This document shows, piece by piece, positions 33,857-43,876 of a stretch of 64,000 nt of DNA. Origin of the DNA: Xanthomonas citri pv. mangiferaeindicae. Its GTDB lineage: Bacteria > Pseudomonadota > Gammaproteobacteria > Xanthomonadales > Xanthomonadaceae. Location of the stretch: assembly GCA_002240395.1 (NCBI GenBank), contig CP016836.1:3348001-3412000 (forward strand), read 5' to 3'. The position numbers were made by a program, and so were the translations under genes. Within the stretch, counting starts at the first letter, position 1; each line of letters begins with the position of its first letter. The notes beneath the pieces are model-generated. The model did no database searches, was not told the origin of the DNA, and saw nothing but the letters and a program-made list of their open reading frames with translations.

Positions 33857-33900
33857 CGCGCGCGTGGCCGCCGGTTCTCCGGCCGGCGCGCGCAACGCGA

Positions 33901-33926
33901 AAAGGCAGCCCTTGGGCTGCCTTTTC
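33901..33926. terminator. Bidirectional Rho-independent terminator between clpA and infA
   Basis: Perfect palindrome: AAAAGGCAGCCC (33901-33912), TT, GGGCTGCCTTTT (33915-33926). It has a T tract on both strands and serves the convergent clpA and infA. Confidence 0.9.
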
Positions 33927-33966
33927 GTCGTCCAGCGACGGAGCGCGTCGCTTGGGAGCGTTTCGC

Positions 33967-34185
33967 TTACTTCATGCGGTAGGTGATGCGACCCTTGGTG
34001 AGGTCGTAGGGCGTCATCTCGACCTTGACCCGGTCGCCGGTCAGGATGCGGATGTAGTTCTTGCGCATGCGTCCGGAGATATGCGCAATGATTTCGTGGC
34101 CGTTCTCGAGCTTGACGCGGAACATGGTGTTCGGGAGCGTCTCGGAGACCGAGCCTTCGAATTCGATGACGTCGTCTTTCGCCAT
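33967..34185 (-). CDS. infA: Translation initiation factor IF-1
   Basis: Predicted 72 aa, MAKDDVIEFEGSVSETLPNT to KGRITYRMK, with the OB-fold signature MRKNYIRILTGDRVKVEMTP. Full-length IF-1. ATG at 34185. It is convergent with clpA. A weak sigma-70-like promoter (TTGCAT, 18 nt, ACAATA) lies at 34243-34272 on the same strand. Confidence 0.98.
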   Translation of the reverse strand: MAKDDVIEFEGSVSETLPNTMFRVKLENGHEIIAHISGRMRKNYIRILTGDRVKVEMTPYDLTKGRITYRMK

Positions 34186-34397
34186 TCGTGTTGGGTACTC
34201 GTCGTTAGGGAGCCGCGCTGAAGCCGCGCCGGCAAAGTCGCGTATTGTGGCACGGCCTTGGCGGTGATGCAAAAGACTGAGGCCTTGTGATTGGCTTATC
34301 TCTCGAGTGCTGAGGCGTGGGACCACTCCGGGTGGGCAGCGGCCTGCCGGCCGGAAGCCGCTTTTCCCTCGGCAAGGCATCCTGCCTTGACTCGGGC

Positions 34398-34619
34398 GCG
34401 CGCCATCCATGGCGCGCTCGACGCAGCCACCGGCCACCAGTCCGCTGCCATAGATGTTTGTAACCCGACTTCGGAGACGCAGAGTCGCCTGCTGGAAGAA
34501 GTCGCGCACTGTCGGCCTCAGTGCGTCGTGCCGGCCGGGGATTGCGATAGCGGGCCAGGGATGGCCCGCGGCGGCGAGTCAGCCATGGATGGCTGACCGA
34601 GCCGGGGAGCAGTCCCCGG
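34398..34619. repeat. Cluster of four palindromes in the infA-aat gap
   Basis: In a 557-nt gap without a gene, four perfect hairpins are seen: GCGCGCCAT/ATGGCGCGC (34398-34417), GCGGGCCA/TGGCCCGC (34550-34569), GTCAGCCAT/ATGGCTGAC (34578-34597) and CCGGGGA/TCCCCGG (34602-34619). Two share a core of CCAT, 2 nt, ATGG. I looked for a tRNA gene here, as infA is often near tRNA-Ser, and found none. Confidence 0.6.
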
Positions 34620-34742
34620 CCGGCGCGACGCGCGCGCCGAAGACGAACACACTGATCGAGTGAGCAGAAGTAAGATGCCCCCCCCTCGCTTCGGCGAAGA
34701 ACTCTCACTGATTGTCCGCCAGTCCGGAGGTCGGGGCGGGGC

Positions 34743-35510
34743 TCAGGGTGTCCCGGCAGCAGTCTGGCCCGCGCGTTGGGCGAACATCGCGGCATGCTGG
34801 TTCCCGAACGGCTGGGTCCAAGCGCCGGCGACGGGGGGCGGTTGTTCGACAAGCCCGGCGATCGCCTCGGCGAAGCGCGGGCGGGGCCATTGCGCGGCGC
34901 CCAGTGCTTCCAGGTGCGGATTGCCGACCTGGGCGTCGATCAGTGGCATCTGCCAGTGATGGAGCTGTCGGGCGAGGGCGCCGAGGGCGAGCTTGGAGCC
35001 GCCGGAAACCTCGCTGAACATGCTCTCGCCGAAGAACATCCGGCCGATCGCGACCCCGTAGATGCCGCCGACCAGCCGGTCGCCCGCAAAGACCTCGACG
35101 CTGTGGGCCAGGCCCACGCGATGCAGCGCGGCGTAGGCAGCCTGCATGGCGTCGGTGATCCAGGTCCCGTCCTGGCCGGGGCGCGGGGCGGACGCGCAGG
35201 CTGCGACGACGGCCTCGAACGCGGTGTCGGCCCGCACCTGCCAGTCGCAGCGGCGCAGCTGGCGCACGAAGCGCCGCGGCAGGGCGAACGTCGCGGTCTC
35301 GAACACCGTGCGCGGGTCGGGCGACCACCACAGGATCGGCTGGCTCTGGGAGTACCAGGGAAAGATGCCCTGTCGGTAGGCATTGGCCAGCCGTGCCACC
35401 GACAGGTCGCCGCCGAACGCCAGCAGGCCGTCCGGGCGGCGCAGGGCCGAGGCCACCGGCGGAAACGGCGCCAGCGGGTCGTCGTCCAACTGCGGCAGGT
35501 GCAGGCTCAG
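34743..35510 (-). CDS. aat: Leucyl/phenylalanyl-tRNA-protein transferase Aat
   Basis: About 255 aa containing LPQLDDDPLAPFPPVASALR, PDGLLAFGGDLSVARLANAY, GIFPWYSQSQPILWWSPDPR and FFGESMFSEVSGGSKLALGA, the Aat signature. It adds Leu or Phe to proteins with N-terminal Arg or Lys, making N-degrons for the ClpS-ClpA pair encoded 1 kb away. No ATG or GTG is available at the expected start. CTG at 35510 overlaps the upstream stop as CTGA, in the same way the ATGA overlaps here do, and gives the expected N-terminus. TTG at 35489 is the alternative. Confidence 0.93.
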   Translation of the reverse strand: MSLHLPQLDDDPLAPFPPVASALRRPDGLLAFGGDLSVARLANAYRQGIFPWYSQSQPILWWSPDPRTVFETATFALPRRFVRQLRRCDWQVRADTAFEAVVAACASAPRPGQDGTWITDAMQAAYAALHRVGLAHSVEVFAGDRLVGGIYGVAIGRMFFGESMFSEVSGGSKLALGALARQLHHWQMPLIDAQVGNPHLEALGAAQWPRPRFAEAIAGLVEQPPPVAGAWTQPFGNQHAAMFAQRAGQTAAGTP

Positions 35511-36640
35511 CGCAGCGCGTCCGCGCGGAAGGGGCCAGTCGCACCCAGTGAGGCGGCGTAGCCGCGGATCGCCTCGGCCTCCTGCGCGCACCAGTCGCGC
35601 AGCGCCTCGCGGAAACGTGGATCGGCGATCCAGTGGCGGCTGTGCACGAACGCCGGCAGGAATCCGCGCGCAAGTTTGTGCTCCCCCTGTGCCCCGGGCT
35701 CGAAGCGGGCCAGGCCCTCGCGCAGGCAGTAGGCGATGCCCTGGTAGTAACAGGTCTCGAAATGCAGGCCGGGCAGGGCGATGCTCGCGCCCCAGTAGCG
35801 GCCGTACAGCGTGTCGCCGCCGCGCAGGCACAGCGCGCCAGCGACCGGCACGCCGGCCAGGTCGGCGAATACCAGCACCAACTGCCGCGGCATCGTGCGC
35901 GCCAAGTGGCGCAGGAAGTCCAGCGTCAGCGCCGGTGAGTTGCCGTACTCGGCGAAGGTCTGCAGGTAGAAGGCGTGCATCGTCGCCAGGTCGTCATCGC
36001 TGGCCTCGTCGCCGTGCAGCACCCGGAACACGACGCCGGCGCGCGCGACCTTGGCGCGTTCCTGGCGGACGTTCTTGCGATGCTTGTGATCCATCGCGCC
36101 CAGATAATCGTCGAACGTCGCCCAATCGCCGGGATTGCGCCAGTGGTACTGCACGTCGATCCGGGGCAGCCAGTCGTCGTCGAAGGCGGCGGCCTCGCTG
36201 CCTGGGTGGAAGTTCACGTGCGCCGACGACAGTTGCGCGGCCTCGACCTGGGCGCGCATCGCCGCGAGCAGCGCCGCCTTGGCCTCAAGGGTGCGCGCCA
36301 GCAACCGCGGCCCGGTCACTGGCGAGTAGGGCACCGCGCAGAGCAGCTTGGGGAAATAGTCCAGGCCGTGGCGGGCATAGGCGTGCGCCCAGGCGTGATC
36401 GAAGACGAACTCGCCATGCGAGTTGGCCTTCAAATAGGCCGGCGCCGCCGCGACGAGTGTGCCGCCATCCCACAGGGTCAGATGGTGCGGAGTCCAGCCC
36501 CAGTCCTCGCGCAGGCAGCCTTCCGATTCCAGGCCGGCGAGAAAGGCGTGCGCGACGAAGGGATTGCCGTCGTCCGACAGCGCGTCCCAATCCTCCGCGG
36601 CGACCCCGTCGAGACTGCGGACGATGCGCAGCGTGCTCAC
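35507..36640 (-). CDS. GNAT/FemAB-like N-acetyltransferase (PF04339 type)
   Basis: Predicted 377 aa. Features of the family annotated as peptidogalycan biosynthesis/DUF482 with a double GNAT fold: NPFVAHAFLAGLESEGCLRE, YSPVTGPRLL, AMDHKHRKNVRQERAKVARA and HFETCYYQGIAYCLREGLAR. GTG at 36640 overlaps the DUF2254 stop as GTGA. Often found upstream of aat in xanthomonads. Substrate unknown. Confidence 0.85.
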   Translation of the reverse strand: MSTLRIVRSLDGVAAEDWDALSDDGNPFVAHAFLAGLESEGCLREDWGWTPHHLTLWDGGTLVAAAPAYLKANSHGEFVFDHAWAHAYARHGLDYFPKLLCAVPYSPVTGPRLLARTLEAKAALLAAMRAQVEAAQLSSAHVNFHPGSEAAAFDDDWLPRIDVQYHWRNPGDWATFDDYLGAMDHKHRKNVRQERAKVARAGVVFRVLHGDEASDDDLATMHAFYLQTFAEYGNSPALTLDFLRHLARTMPRQLVLVFADLAGVPVAGALCLRGGDTLYGRYWGASIALPGLHFETCYYQGIAYCLREGLARFEPGAQGEHKLARGFLPAFVHSRHWIADPRFREALRDWCAQEAEAIRGYAASLGATGPFRADALR

Positions 36641-37890
36641 GTGCCCCAAACCCTCGCCGCTGCGTCCCGGAGCGCCGCGCGGTCGCCCTCGAAGGCCATT
36701 GCCTCGAGAGCGCGGGCGAGGGCCTGTTCTGCCTGCCGGCGCGCGGCTGCGGCGAATGCCGGGTGGCCGGTCGCCGCGATCGCTGCCAGCCCTTTCTGCA
36801 GACGGATGCCCACTTCCAGCAGGCCGGCACCATCACGTGCCAGCAGCGGGAACACATCCTCGAAGACATCGTCGATCGTGATCGACGGCACGAACACGCG
36901 CGCATGGCGAGGACCATCGCTGGCCGTGTCCGTCGCCGCCCATTCGCAGAGCAGCCGAGTGGCCGTGCCGACGACGTCGATCGCGGTTCCGCTGTCGTTG
37001 GTCGCGGGCGACAGGGCCCGGCTGCCGATCTCGGTCAGCACGACCAGGCCATAGCGCGGATCCTGGTCGAAGTTGCGTTCATCGCCGATCGTGAAGGCGT
37101 CGCGCAGGGCCTCGAGCGTCTCCTCGTCCGGCCGCGCGCCCTCGACGACCAGCAGCGGCCGGCCGGGCGCGGCGAATGCGCCAGAGCGCGACAGCACGTG
37201 TACCACACACGTCCGATCGGCCGCGATCTGCGCCAGCCGCGCCACGTCGACGTGCTCTACATAGCCGACCCGGTCGGCCTCCACCGGATGGCCGACATCA
37301 GGCGCGCCCATGCCGGGCGCACCACCCAGGTGAGGCGCGCGCAGATGCGCCTGGATCGCGCGGCGTGTCGCGGCCTCGACCAAGTTGATCGTCGCGCCCA
37401 GCCGTCCGAAACTCGATAACTGCTCGATCCAACGCAGCAGGGTCAGCGTGATCAGCACGATCACCAGCACTGTCGCTGCGAACAGCACCACGCGACCGCT
37501 GTCGCCGTAGAGGCCGGTGCTCAGCGCGATCAGGCCGACCACCGAGAACAGGAAGGCGCCGATGAATGTCGCCAGCGCACTCTGCGCCGCGCTGTCAGCG
37601 ATCAGCAGGCGGGTCGCGCGCGGGGTCGCGCCAGTCGAGGCCGAGCTGTAGGCCGAGACCATCGTCGACAGCGAGAACGTGGTGACCGCGAGCATCGAGG
37701 CGGCGAGGATGCTGAGCAGGTTGCCGACCGAATCGGCGCCGATCCGGCCGGCCAGCGACTCCGGGATCCAGGTCTTGACCAGCGCGCCGACCAACGCGGT
37801 GACCACACCCAGGGCGCAGTACACGGTCGCACGGACCCACATGCGCCGACCGTGCCGGCGCGCGAACAGGCGCAGTTGTTCGAACGTCAC
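36637..37890 (-). CDS. DUF2254 membrane protein
   Basis: Predicted 417 aa, GTG start. Four hydrophobic segments in the first 165 residues (ATVYCALGVVTALVGALV, LLSILAASMLAVTTFSLSTM, ATFIGAFLFSVVGLIAL, VVLFAATVLVIVLITLTLL) and a long cytoplasmic part follow. The MVSAYSSASTGATPRATRLL stretch is typical of DUF2254. No known function; it overlaps the GNAT gene, so they are coupled. Confidence 0.85.
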   Translation of the reverse strand: MTFEQLRLFARRHGRRMWVRATVYCALGVVTALVGALVKTWIPESLAGRIGADSVGNLLSILAASMLAVTTFSLSTMVSAYSSASTGATPRATRLLIADSAAQSALATFIGAFLFSVVGLIALSTGLYGDSGRVVLFAATVLVIVLITLTLLRWIEQLSSFGRLGATINLVEAATRRAIQAHLRAPHLGGAPGMGAPDVGHPVEADRVGYVEHVDVARLAQIAADRTCVVHVLSRSGAFAAPGRPLLVVEGARPDEETLEALRDAFTIGDERNFDQDPRYGLVVLTEIGSRALSPATNDSGTAIDVVGTATRLLCEWAATDTASDGPRHARVFVPSITIDDVFEDVFPLLARDGAGLLEVGIRLQKGLAAIAATGHPAFAAAARRQAEQALARALEAMAFEGDRAALRDAAARVWGT

Positions 37891-37941
37891 GGCAGGCGGC
37901 CGGCCGCGTCGCGCGCGGCCACCTGCGCGACCCGGCTGCGA

Positions 37942-38904
37942 TCAGCCCTGCTGGTCGAGGAAGCGTTCGGCATCGAGTGCGGCCATGCAGCCGAAGCCCG
38001 CCGAGGTGATCGCCTGGCGATAGTGCTGGTCGGTGACATCGCCGGCGGCGAACACGCCCGGCACGTTGGTCGCGGTCGCGTTGCCGTCGATGCCCGAACG
38101 GATTTCGAGATAGCCGTTGTGCATCGCTAGCTGGCCCTCGAACAGCGTCGTGTTCGGGGTGTGGCCGATCGCGACGAAGAAGCCGTGCACATCGAGATCG
38201 CGGGTCGCGCCGTCATGCACCGATTTCACCCGCAGCCCGGTCACGCCGGCGTCGTTGCCCAGCACCTCGTCGACGGTGTGGTGCCAGACCGGCTCGATCT
38301 TGCCGGCCTGGATCTTCGAAAACAGCTTGTCCTGCATGATCTTCTCGGCGCGCAGCGTGTCGCGGCGGTGCACCAGGTAGACCTTGCGGGCGATGTTGGA
38401 CAGATACAGCGCTTCCTCGACCGCGGTGTTGCCGCCGCCGACCACGGCCACGTCCTGGTCCTTATAGAAGAAGCCGTCGCAGGTTGCGCAGGCCGACACG
38501 CCGCGGCCCTTGAAGGCCTCCTCCGACGGCAGCCCCAGGTACTTGGCGGTCGCGCCGGTCGCGATGATCAGCGCATCGCAGGTGTACTCGCCGCTGTCGC
38601 CCTTGAGCCGGAATGGACGCTGGGACAGGTCGGCGGTATGGATGTGGTCGAACACAACCTCGGTGTCGAAGCGCTCGGCATGCGCCTGCATGCGCGCCAT
38701 CAGGTCCGGGCCGAGCAGGCCGTGGGCATCGCCCGGCCAGTTGTCGACTTCGGTGGTGGTCATCAGCTGACCGCCCATCTGCATGCCGGTGACGACGACC
38801 GGCTTGAGGTTGGCGCGCGCCGCGTAGACAGCGGCGGTCCAGCCGGCGGGCCCGGAGCCCAGGATCAGCAGACGGATGTGGCGGGGGCCGTTCGAAGAGC
38901 TCAT
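37942..38904 (-). CDS. trxB: Thioredoxin-disulfide reductase TrxB
   Basis: Predicted 320 aa. FAD-binding LLILGSGPAGWTAAVYAARA, redox-active CATC in GVSACATCDGFFYKD, NADPH-binding VAVVGGGNTAVEEALYLS and C-terminal GVFAAGDVTDQHYRQAITSA. Length normal. It reduces thioredoxin with NADPH. Divergent from ftsK, 254 nt apart. Confidence 0.97.
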   Translation of the reverse strand: MSSSNGPRHIRLLILGSGPAGWTAAVYAARANLKPVVVTGMQMGGQLMTTTEVDNWPGDAHGLLGPDLMARMQAHAERFDTEVVFDHIHTADLSQRPFRLKGDSGEYTCDALIIATGATAKYLGLPSEEAFKGRGVSACATCDGFFYKDQDVAVVGGGNTAVEEALYLSNIARKVYLVHRRDTLRAEKIMQDKLFSKIQAGKIEPVWHHTVDEVLGNDAGVTGLRVKSVHDGATRDLDVHGFFVAIGHTPNTTLFEGQLAMHNGYLEIRSGIDGNATATNVPGVFAAGDVTDQHYRQAITSAGFGCMAALDAERFLDQQG

Positions 38905-39158
38905 GTAAACTCGCGGTTGATCGCACTGCGGCGCGTGTGGCGCATAGCTTGGCGTCCCGCCCCCTGCAAGACAAGGCGCGCTGGAGGCCGCCGCGCGCAA
39001 CGCTGCGTCCGTCGCCGCGTCGCACGACCGTGCTGGCCGGCGCTGGCCCCGGACACGCGCAAGGCGCGTGCGGCCGCGGTCCGAAGGCGCGCTGCAGCCG
39101 GCCCGGTCTTGGCGTAATATCAACAACCTGTATCGAATTCCTCAGGTAATTACCCACG

Positions 39159-41537
39159 GTGGCAGCTCCGCTCTCAGATCGCGTCAAGCGCGCCCGCGGC
39201 GCCGAGAAGGCCACCGCGAAGGCGACGGCTGCCACTGCGCCCAATCCACGGCGCCAGCGGCTGCTGCGCGACATCGCCCTGATCGTTACCGCGCCGTTGC
39301 TGTTGTACCTGCTGGCGTGCCTGGTCACCTATTCGCACACCGATCCGAGCTGGTCGACGCAGGGCGGGGTGGTGGCGACCGAGATCCACAACGTCGGCGG
39401 CCCGGTTGGCGCCTGGACGGCCGACATCCTGCTGCAGTTGTGCGGATTGATGGCCTACCTGCTGCCGCCGATCCTCGGGGCGGTCGCCTGGATCGCGCTG
39501 TTCGGCATGGACGCAGGCAGCGAAGGCCGCGCCGACTTCGGCCCCGCGCTGCGGCTGGTCGGCATCGTCGGCTTCCTGATCTCGGCCGCGGGCCTGCTGG
39601 CGCTGCGGTTCGACGTGCTGGCCGGCTATCCGGCAGGCGGCGGTGGCATCCTCGGGCGGCTGGTCGGGCGCTCGCTGTCGGGCGCCTTCGGCCAAGTAGG
39701 CGGCAACCTGTTCCTGATCGCGCTGTTTCTGGTATCGGTGACGCTGGCGACCGGCCTGTCGTGGTTCGCGCTGATGGACCGCATCGGCGGCTGGATCCTG
39801 AAGTTGCCGCCGCTGCTGCGCCGGAGCAGCAAGCAGGCCACCGAGTGGAAGGCCGCGCGCGAGCATCGCGAGGAGCGCACCGAGGCGCGCAAGATCGAGA
39901 CCGAACTGCGCGCCAAGCGTGCGCCGGTCAAGATCGAAGCGCCGGTGGTCCCGCCGGTGGTCGAGAAAAGCGAGCGCGCCAAGCGCGAGCAGCAGATCCC
40001 GATGTTCCACGGCGTCAATGCCGACGGCTCCGACGTGCCGCCGCTGTCGCTGCTCGATCCGCCCAAGCCCCAGCCGAGCGGTTACGACGAGGCGACGCTC
40101 GATACGCTGTCGCGGCAGATCGAGTTCAAACTCAAGGATTTCCGTATCGACGTCGAGGTCAAGGAGGCCCAGCCGGGCCCGGTGATCACGCGCTTCGAGA
40201 TGGAGCCCGCGCCAGGCGTCAAGGTCAGCCAGATCAGTTCGCTCGACAAGGACATCGCCCGTGGCCTGTCGGTCAAGGCCGTGCGCGTGGTCGACGTGAT
40301 CCCTGGCAAGTCGGTGATCGGTCTGGAGATTCCCAACGTGCGCCGGGAGATGATCTATCTCACCGAACTGCTCGACTCCAAGGAATACGACAAATCGGCC
40401 AGCCCGTTGACGCTGGCGCTGGGCAAGGGCATCAGTGGCAATCCGGTCGTTGCCGATCTGGCGCGCATGCCGCATCTGCTGGTCGCCGGTACCACCGGCT
40501 CGGGCAAGTCGGTCGCGGTCAACTCGATGGTGCTCAGCCTGCTGTTCAAGGCCTCGCCCAAAGACCTCAGGATGCTGATGATCGACCCGAAGATGCTCGA
40601 GCTGAGCGTCTACGAGGGCATCCCGCATCTGCTCGCACCGGTCGTCACCGACATGAAGGAGGCCGCCAACGGCCTGCGCTGGTGCGTGGCCGAGATGGAG
40701 CGCCGCTACAAGCTGATGAGCGCGGTGGGCGTGCGCAACCTCGCGGGCTTCAACAAGAAGGTCCGGGACGCGCAGGACGCCGGCCAGCCGCTGTCCGACC
40801 CGCTGTTCCGGCCCAACCCCGAGAGCGGGGAGGTCGCCGACCTGCTCGAACCGCTGCCCTACATCGTCATCTTCATCGACGAATTCGCCGACATGATGAT
40901 GATCGTCGGCAAGAAGGTCGAAGAACTCATCGCGCGTCTGGCGCAGAAGGCCCGCGCCGCGGGCATCCACCTGATCCTGGCGACGCAGCGGCCGTCGGTG
41001 GACGTCATCACCGGTCTGATCAAGGCCAACATCCCGACCCGTATCGCCTTCCAGGTCAGCTCCAAGATCGACTCGCGCACGATCCTCGACCAGTCCGGCG
41101 CCGAGACCCTGCTCGGCAACGGTGACATGCTCTACCTGCCGCCGGGCACGGCGATGCCCGAGCGCGTGCACGGCGCGTTCGTCTCCGACGATGAGGTGCA
41201 CCGTGTCGTCGAGCACCTCAAGCAGAGCGGCAAGGCCGAGTACATCGAAGGCGTGCTCGACGAGGTGCAGACGATGGGCGACGGCACCGTGGTCGGCGCG
41301 ACCGGCCTGCCGGAGGCCAGCGGCGGTGGCGGCGACGAGAGCGACCCGCTGTATGACGAGGCGGTCAAGATCGTCACCGAGACCCGCCGCGCGTCGATCT
41401 CCGGCGTGCAGCGCCGGCTCAAGATCGGCTACAACCGCGCCGCGCGTCTGGTCGAGGCGATGGAGATGGCCGGCGTGGTCAGCCCGCCCGAACACAATGG
41501 CGACCGCAGCGTGCTCGCGCCCCCGCCACCGCGCTGA
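39159..41537 (+). CDS. ftsK: DNA translocase FtsK
   Basis: Predicted 792 aa, GTG start. Four membrane segments in the first 200 residues (LIVTAPLLLYLLACLVTY and others), a short linker, then the motor with Walker A LVAGTTGSGKSVAVNSMVL and Walker B YIVIFIDEFADMMMIVGKK, and a C-terminal gamma winged-helix (VKIVTETRRASISGVQRRLK). It moves terminus DNA at the septum and activates XerCD at dif. A dif site lies 18 kb away in this window. Confidence 0.97.
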   Translation: MAAPLSDRVKRARGAEKATAKATAATAPNPRRQRLLRDIALIVTAPLLLYLLACLVTYSHTDPSWSTQGGVVATEIHNVGGPVGAWTADILLQLCGLMAYLLPPILGAVAWIALFGMDAGSEGRADFGPALRLVGIVGFLISAAGLLALRFDVLAGYPAGGGGILGRLVGRSLSGAFGQVGGNLFLIALFLVSVTLATGLSWFALMDRIGGWILKLPPLLRRSSKQATEWKAAREHREERTEARKIETELRAKRAPVKIEAPVVPPVVEKSERAKREQQIPMFHGVNADGSDVPPLSLLDPPKPQPSGYDEATLDTLSRQIEFKLKDFRIDVEVKEAQPGPVITRFEMEPAPGVKVSQISSLDKDIARGLSVKAVRVVDVIPGKSVIGLEIPNVRREMIYLTELLDSKEYDKSASPLTLALGKGISGNPVVADLARMPHLLVAGTTGSGKSVAVNSMVLSLLFKASPKDLRMLMIDPKMLELSVYEGIPHLLAPVVTDMKEAANGLRWCVAEMERRYKLMSAVGVRNLAGFNKKVRDAQDAGQPLSDPLFRPNPESGEVADLLEPLPYIVIFIDEFADMMMIVGKKVEELIARLAQKARAAGIHLILATQRPSVDVITGLIKANIPTRIAFQVSSKIDSRTILDQSGAETLLGNGDMLYLPPGTAMPERVHGAFVSDDEVHRVVEHLKQSGKAEYIEGVLDEVQTMGDGTVVGATGLPEASGGGGDESDPLYDEAVKIVTETRRASISGVQRRLKIGYNRAARLVEAMEMAGVVSPPEHNGDRSVLAPPPPR

Positions 41538-41647
41538 CGGCTGAACGACCGATGCCGCCGCACGCGTCTGATGCGCGCGTGTCGGCATCGCATTCAGGCA
41601 ACGATTCGCACACTCACCGCCACGATTCGATCACCCGAGGTCCAAGG

Positions 41648-42292
41648 ATGCGTCCGATCTTCCGTCATTCCCGCTGGCTCGTCGCCGCGTCCGTGCTGGT
41701 CGCAGCAGGGCTGGCCCAGGCCGCCGACGCGCGCGCCCAGCTCGACACGTTCACCCGCGGCCTCAAGGGGCTGGAGGGGCAGTTCACGCAGCAGGTCAGC
41801 GACGGCAACGGCCGCGTCAAGGAAAGCGCGAGCGGCACCGTGGCGCTGTCGGCGCCGCGCCTGTTCCGCTGGGAGTACGTCAAGCCGTACCCGCAGCTGA
41901 TCGTCGCAGACGGCAGGACCGTCTGGGTCTACGACCCCGACCTGCAGCAGGTCACGCGCCGTTCGCAGGGCAGCGAGGAACAGGACAGCCCGCTGGCGGC
42001 GCTGATCGATCCGTCGCGGCTCGACCGCGACTTCGTCGTCGAACCGGCGGGCGAGCGTGACGGTCTGTCGTGGCTGGAACTGCGGCCCAAGCAGGCCGAG
42101 GGCGCCGCGTTCGAGAACGCGCGGCTGGGCTTCGGCAACGACGGCGGCCTGGCACGGATGGAGATCCTCGACAGCCTCGGTCAGCGCACGACCATCGGCT
42201 TCAGCGGCTGGAAGCGCAATCCCACGTTCGCCGCCTCGACCTTCCGCTACACGCCGCCGGCCGGCGTCGACGTGGTGGGTGGCGACGAATAG
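41648..42292 (+). CDS. lolA: Outer-membrane lipoprotein carrier protein LolA
   Basis: Predicted 214 aa with a Sec signal (RWLVAASVLVAAGLAQA) and the LolA fold: LKGLEGQFTQQVSDGNGRVK, GTVALSAPRLFRWEYVKPYP, TVWVYDPDLQQVTRRSQ. It carries lipoproteins through the periplasm from LolCDE to LolB. ATG 41648 is chosen since the signal peptide follows directly and a GAGG site precedes it. Confidence 0.95.
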   Translation: MRPIFRHSRWLVAASVLVAAGLAQAADARAQLDTFTRGLKGLEGQFTQQVSDGNGRVKESASGTVALSAPRLFRWEYVKPYPQLIVADGRTVWVYDPDLQQVTRRSQGSEEQDSPLAALIDPSRLDRDFVVEPAGERDGLSWLELRPKQAEGAAFENARLGFGNDGGLARMEILDSLGQRTTIGFSGWKRNPTFAASTFRYTPPAGVDVVGGDE

Positions 42293-42391
42293 TCCGCGCG
42301 GCCCCATCGGCTGATCGATCCCGCCGTCGCACGGGTTGCGACGGCGGCTTGCTATCGTGACGGCCCGTTTTCTGTCCCACGCCTCTGCCTC

Positions 42392-43752
42392 GTGTCCCGT
42401 TCCGCCAAGTCCGCCGCCTCGCTGACCGGCGACCTGCTGCAGGTCGACCGCAGCGCCATGCGTCCGCTCGCCGAGCGCATGCGCCCGGCGACCCTCGACG
42501 AAATGGTCGGCCAGCGCCGTCTGCTCGCCGAGGGCACCGCGCTGCGCACCGCGGTCGAGGCCGGCAAGGTGCACTCGATGGTGCTGTGGGGGCCGCCGGG
42601 CTGCGGCAAGACCACGCTGGCCTTGCTGCTGGCGCGCTATGCCGACGCCGAGTTCAAGGCGATCTCGGCTGTGCTGTCGGGCCTGCCCGAAGTCCGCCAG
42701 GTACTGGCCGAAGCCGCGCACCGCTTCGACGGCGGCCGGCGCACGGTGCTGTTCGTCGACGAGGTGCACCGCTTCAACAAGACCCAGCAGGACGCGTTCC
42801 TGCCGCATATCGAGCGCGGCACCATCGTGTTCGTCGGTGCGACCACCGAGAACCCCTCGTTCGAGCTCAATTCCGCGCTGCTCTCGCGCTGCCGCGTGCA
42901 CGTCATGGAGGCGGTCTCACCCGATGACATTCAGGAGGCCCTGCGCCGCGCACTCGCTGACCCCGAGCGCGGCCTGGGCGACCGCACGCTGCACATCACC
43001 GACGACCTGCTGCGGCTGATCGCGGTGGCCGCCGACGGCGACGTGCGCCGGGCGCTGACGCTGCTGGAGATCGCCGCCGAACTGGCGTGCGAGGGGGGGA
43101 GGTCACCGCCGGCACGATCGAGCAGGTCCTGGCCGACCGCACCCGTCGCTTCGACAAGGGCGGCGAGCAGTTCTACGACCAGATCTCGGCGCTGCACAAA
43201 TCGGTGCGCAGCTCCAATCCCGACGCCGCGCTGTACTGGCTGGCGCGCATGCTCGATGGCGGCTGCGACCCGGGCTATCTCGCCCGGCGGCTGACCCGGA
43301 TGGCGGTCGAGGACATCGGCCTGGCCGACCCGCGGGCGCTGCAGATGGCGATCGATGCCTGGAACACCTTCGACCGGCTTGGCAGCCCCGAAGGCGATCT
43401 GGCCTTGGCGCAGGTGGCGATCTATCTGGCCAGCACCGCCAAGTCGAACGCCGCGTACATGGCCTTCAACCAGGCCAAGCGCGACGTGCGCGAGTACGGC
43501 ACCCAGGAGGTGCCGATGCACATCCGCAATGCCCCGACCAAGCTGATGAAGGAACTCGGTTACGGCACCGGCTACCAGTACGACCACGACGCCGAAGGCG
43601 GCATCGCCCTCGACCAGACCGGCTTCCCGGATGCGATGGGCGAACGGGTCTACTACCAGCCCGTCGCCCGCGGCATGGAGATCAAGCTCAAGGACAAGCT
43701 CGACCAGCTGCGCGCCGCGCGCGAGGCGGCCCGCGCCGCACGCGACGACTGA
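42392..43752 (+). CDS. rarA: Replication-associated recombination protein RarA (apparent 1-base frameshift)
   Basis: GTG start at 42392. AAA+ domain with Walker A MVLWGPPGCGKTTLALLLAR and Walker B RTVLFVDEVHRFNKTQQDAF, sensor GATTENPSFELNSALLSRC. The frame breaks at the G run 43093-43099; with one base restored AELACEGG continues EVTAGTIEQVLADRTRRFDK and the C-terminal tetramerisation domain (MAVEDIGLADPRALQMAIDA), about 453 aa in all. RarA (MgsA) acts at stalled forks. Order lolA-rarA is the conserved one. Confidence 0.95.
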
Positions 43753-43876
43753 CGCTGCGGCAATCCCCGATCCGGCCGCGCGGTCCAGTCCTACGCGGAT
43801 CGGCCGGAGGTCCGAGGCGCACGATCTGTTGGCGCGGCATCGTATCGATCCAGGATCGTGCCCCAGGACGGTGCCC

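Noticed and set aside
34186..34742. tRNA gene in the infA-aat gap
   Set aside because: No T-loop (GGTTCRA) or matching acceptor arms found on either strand; only palindromes.
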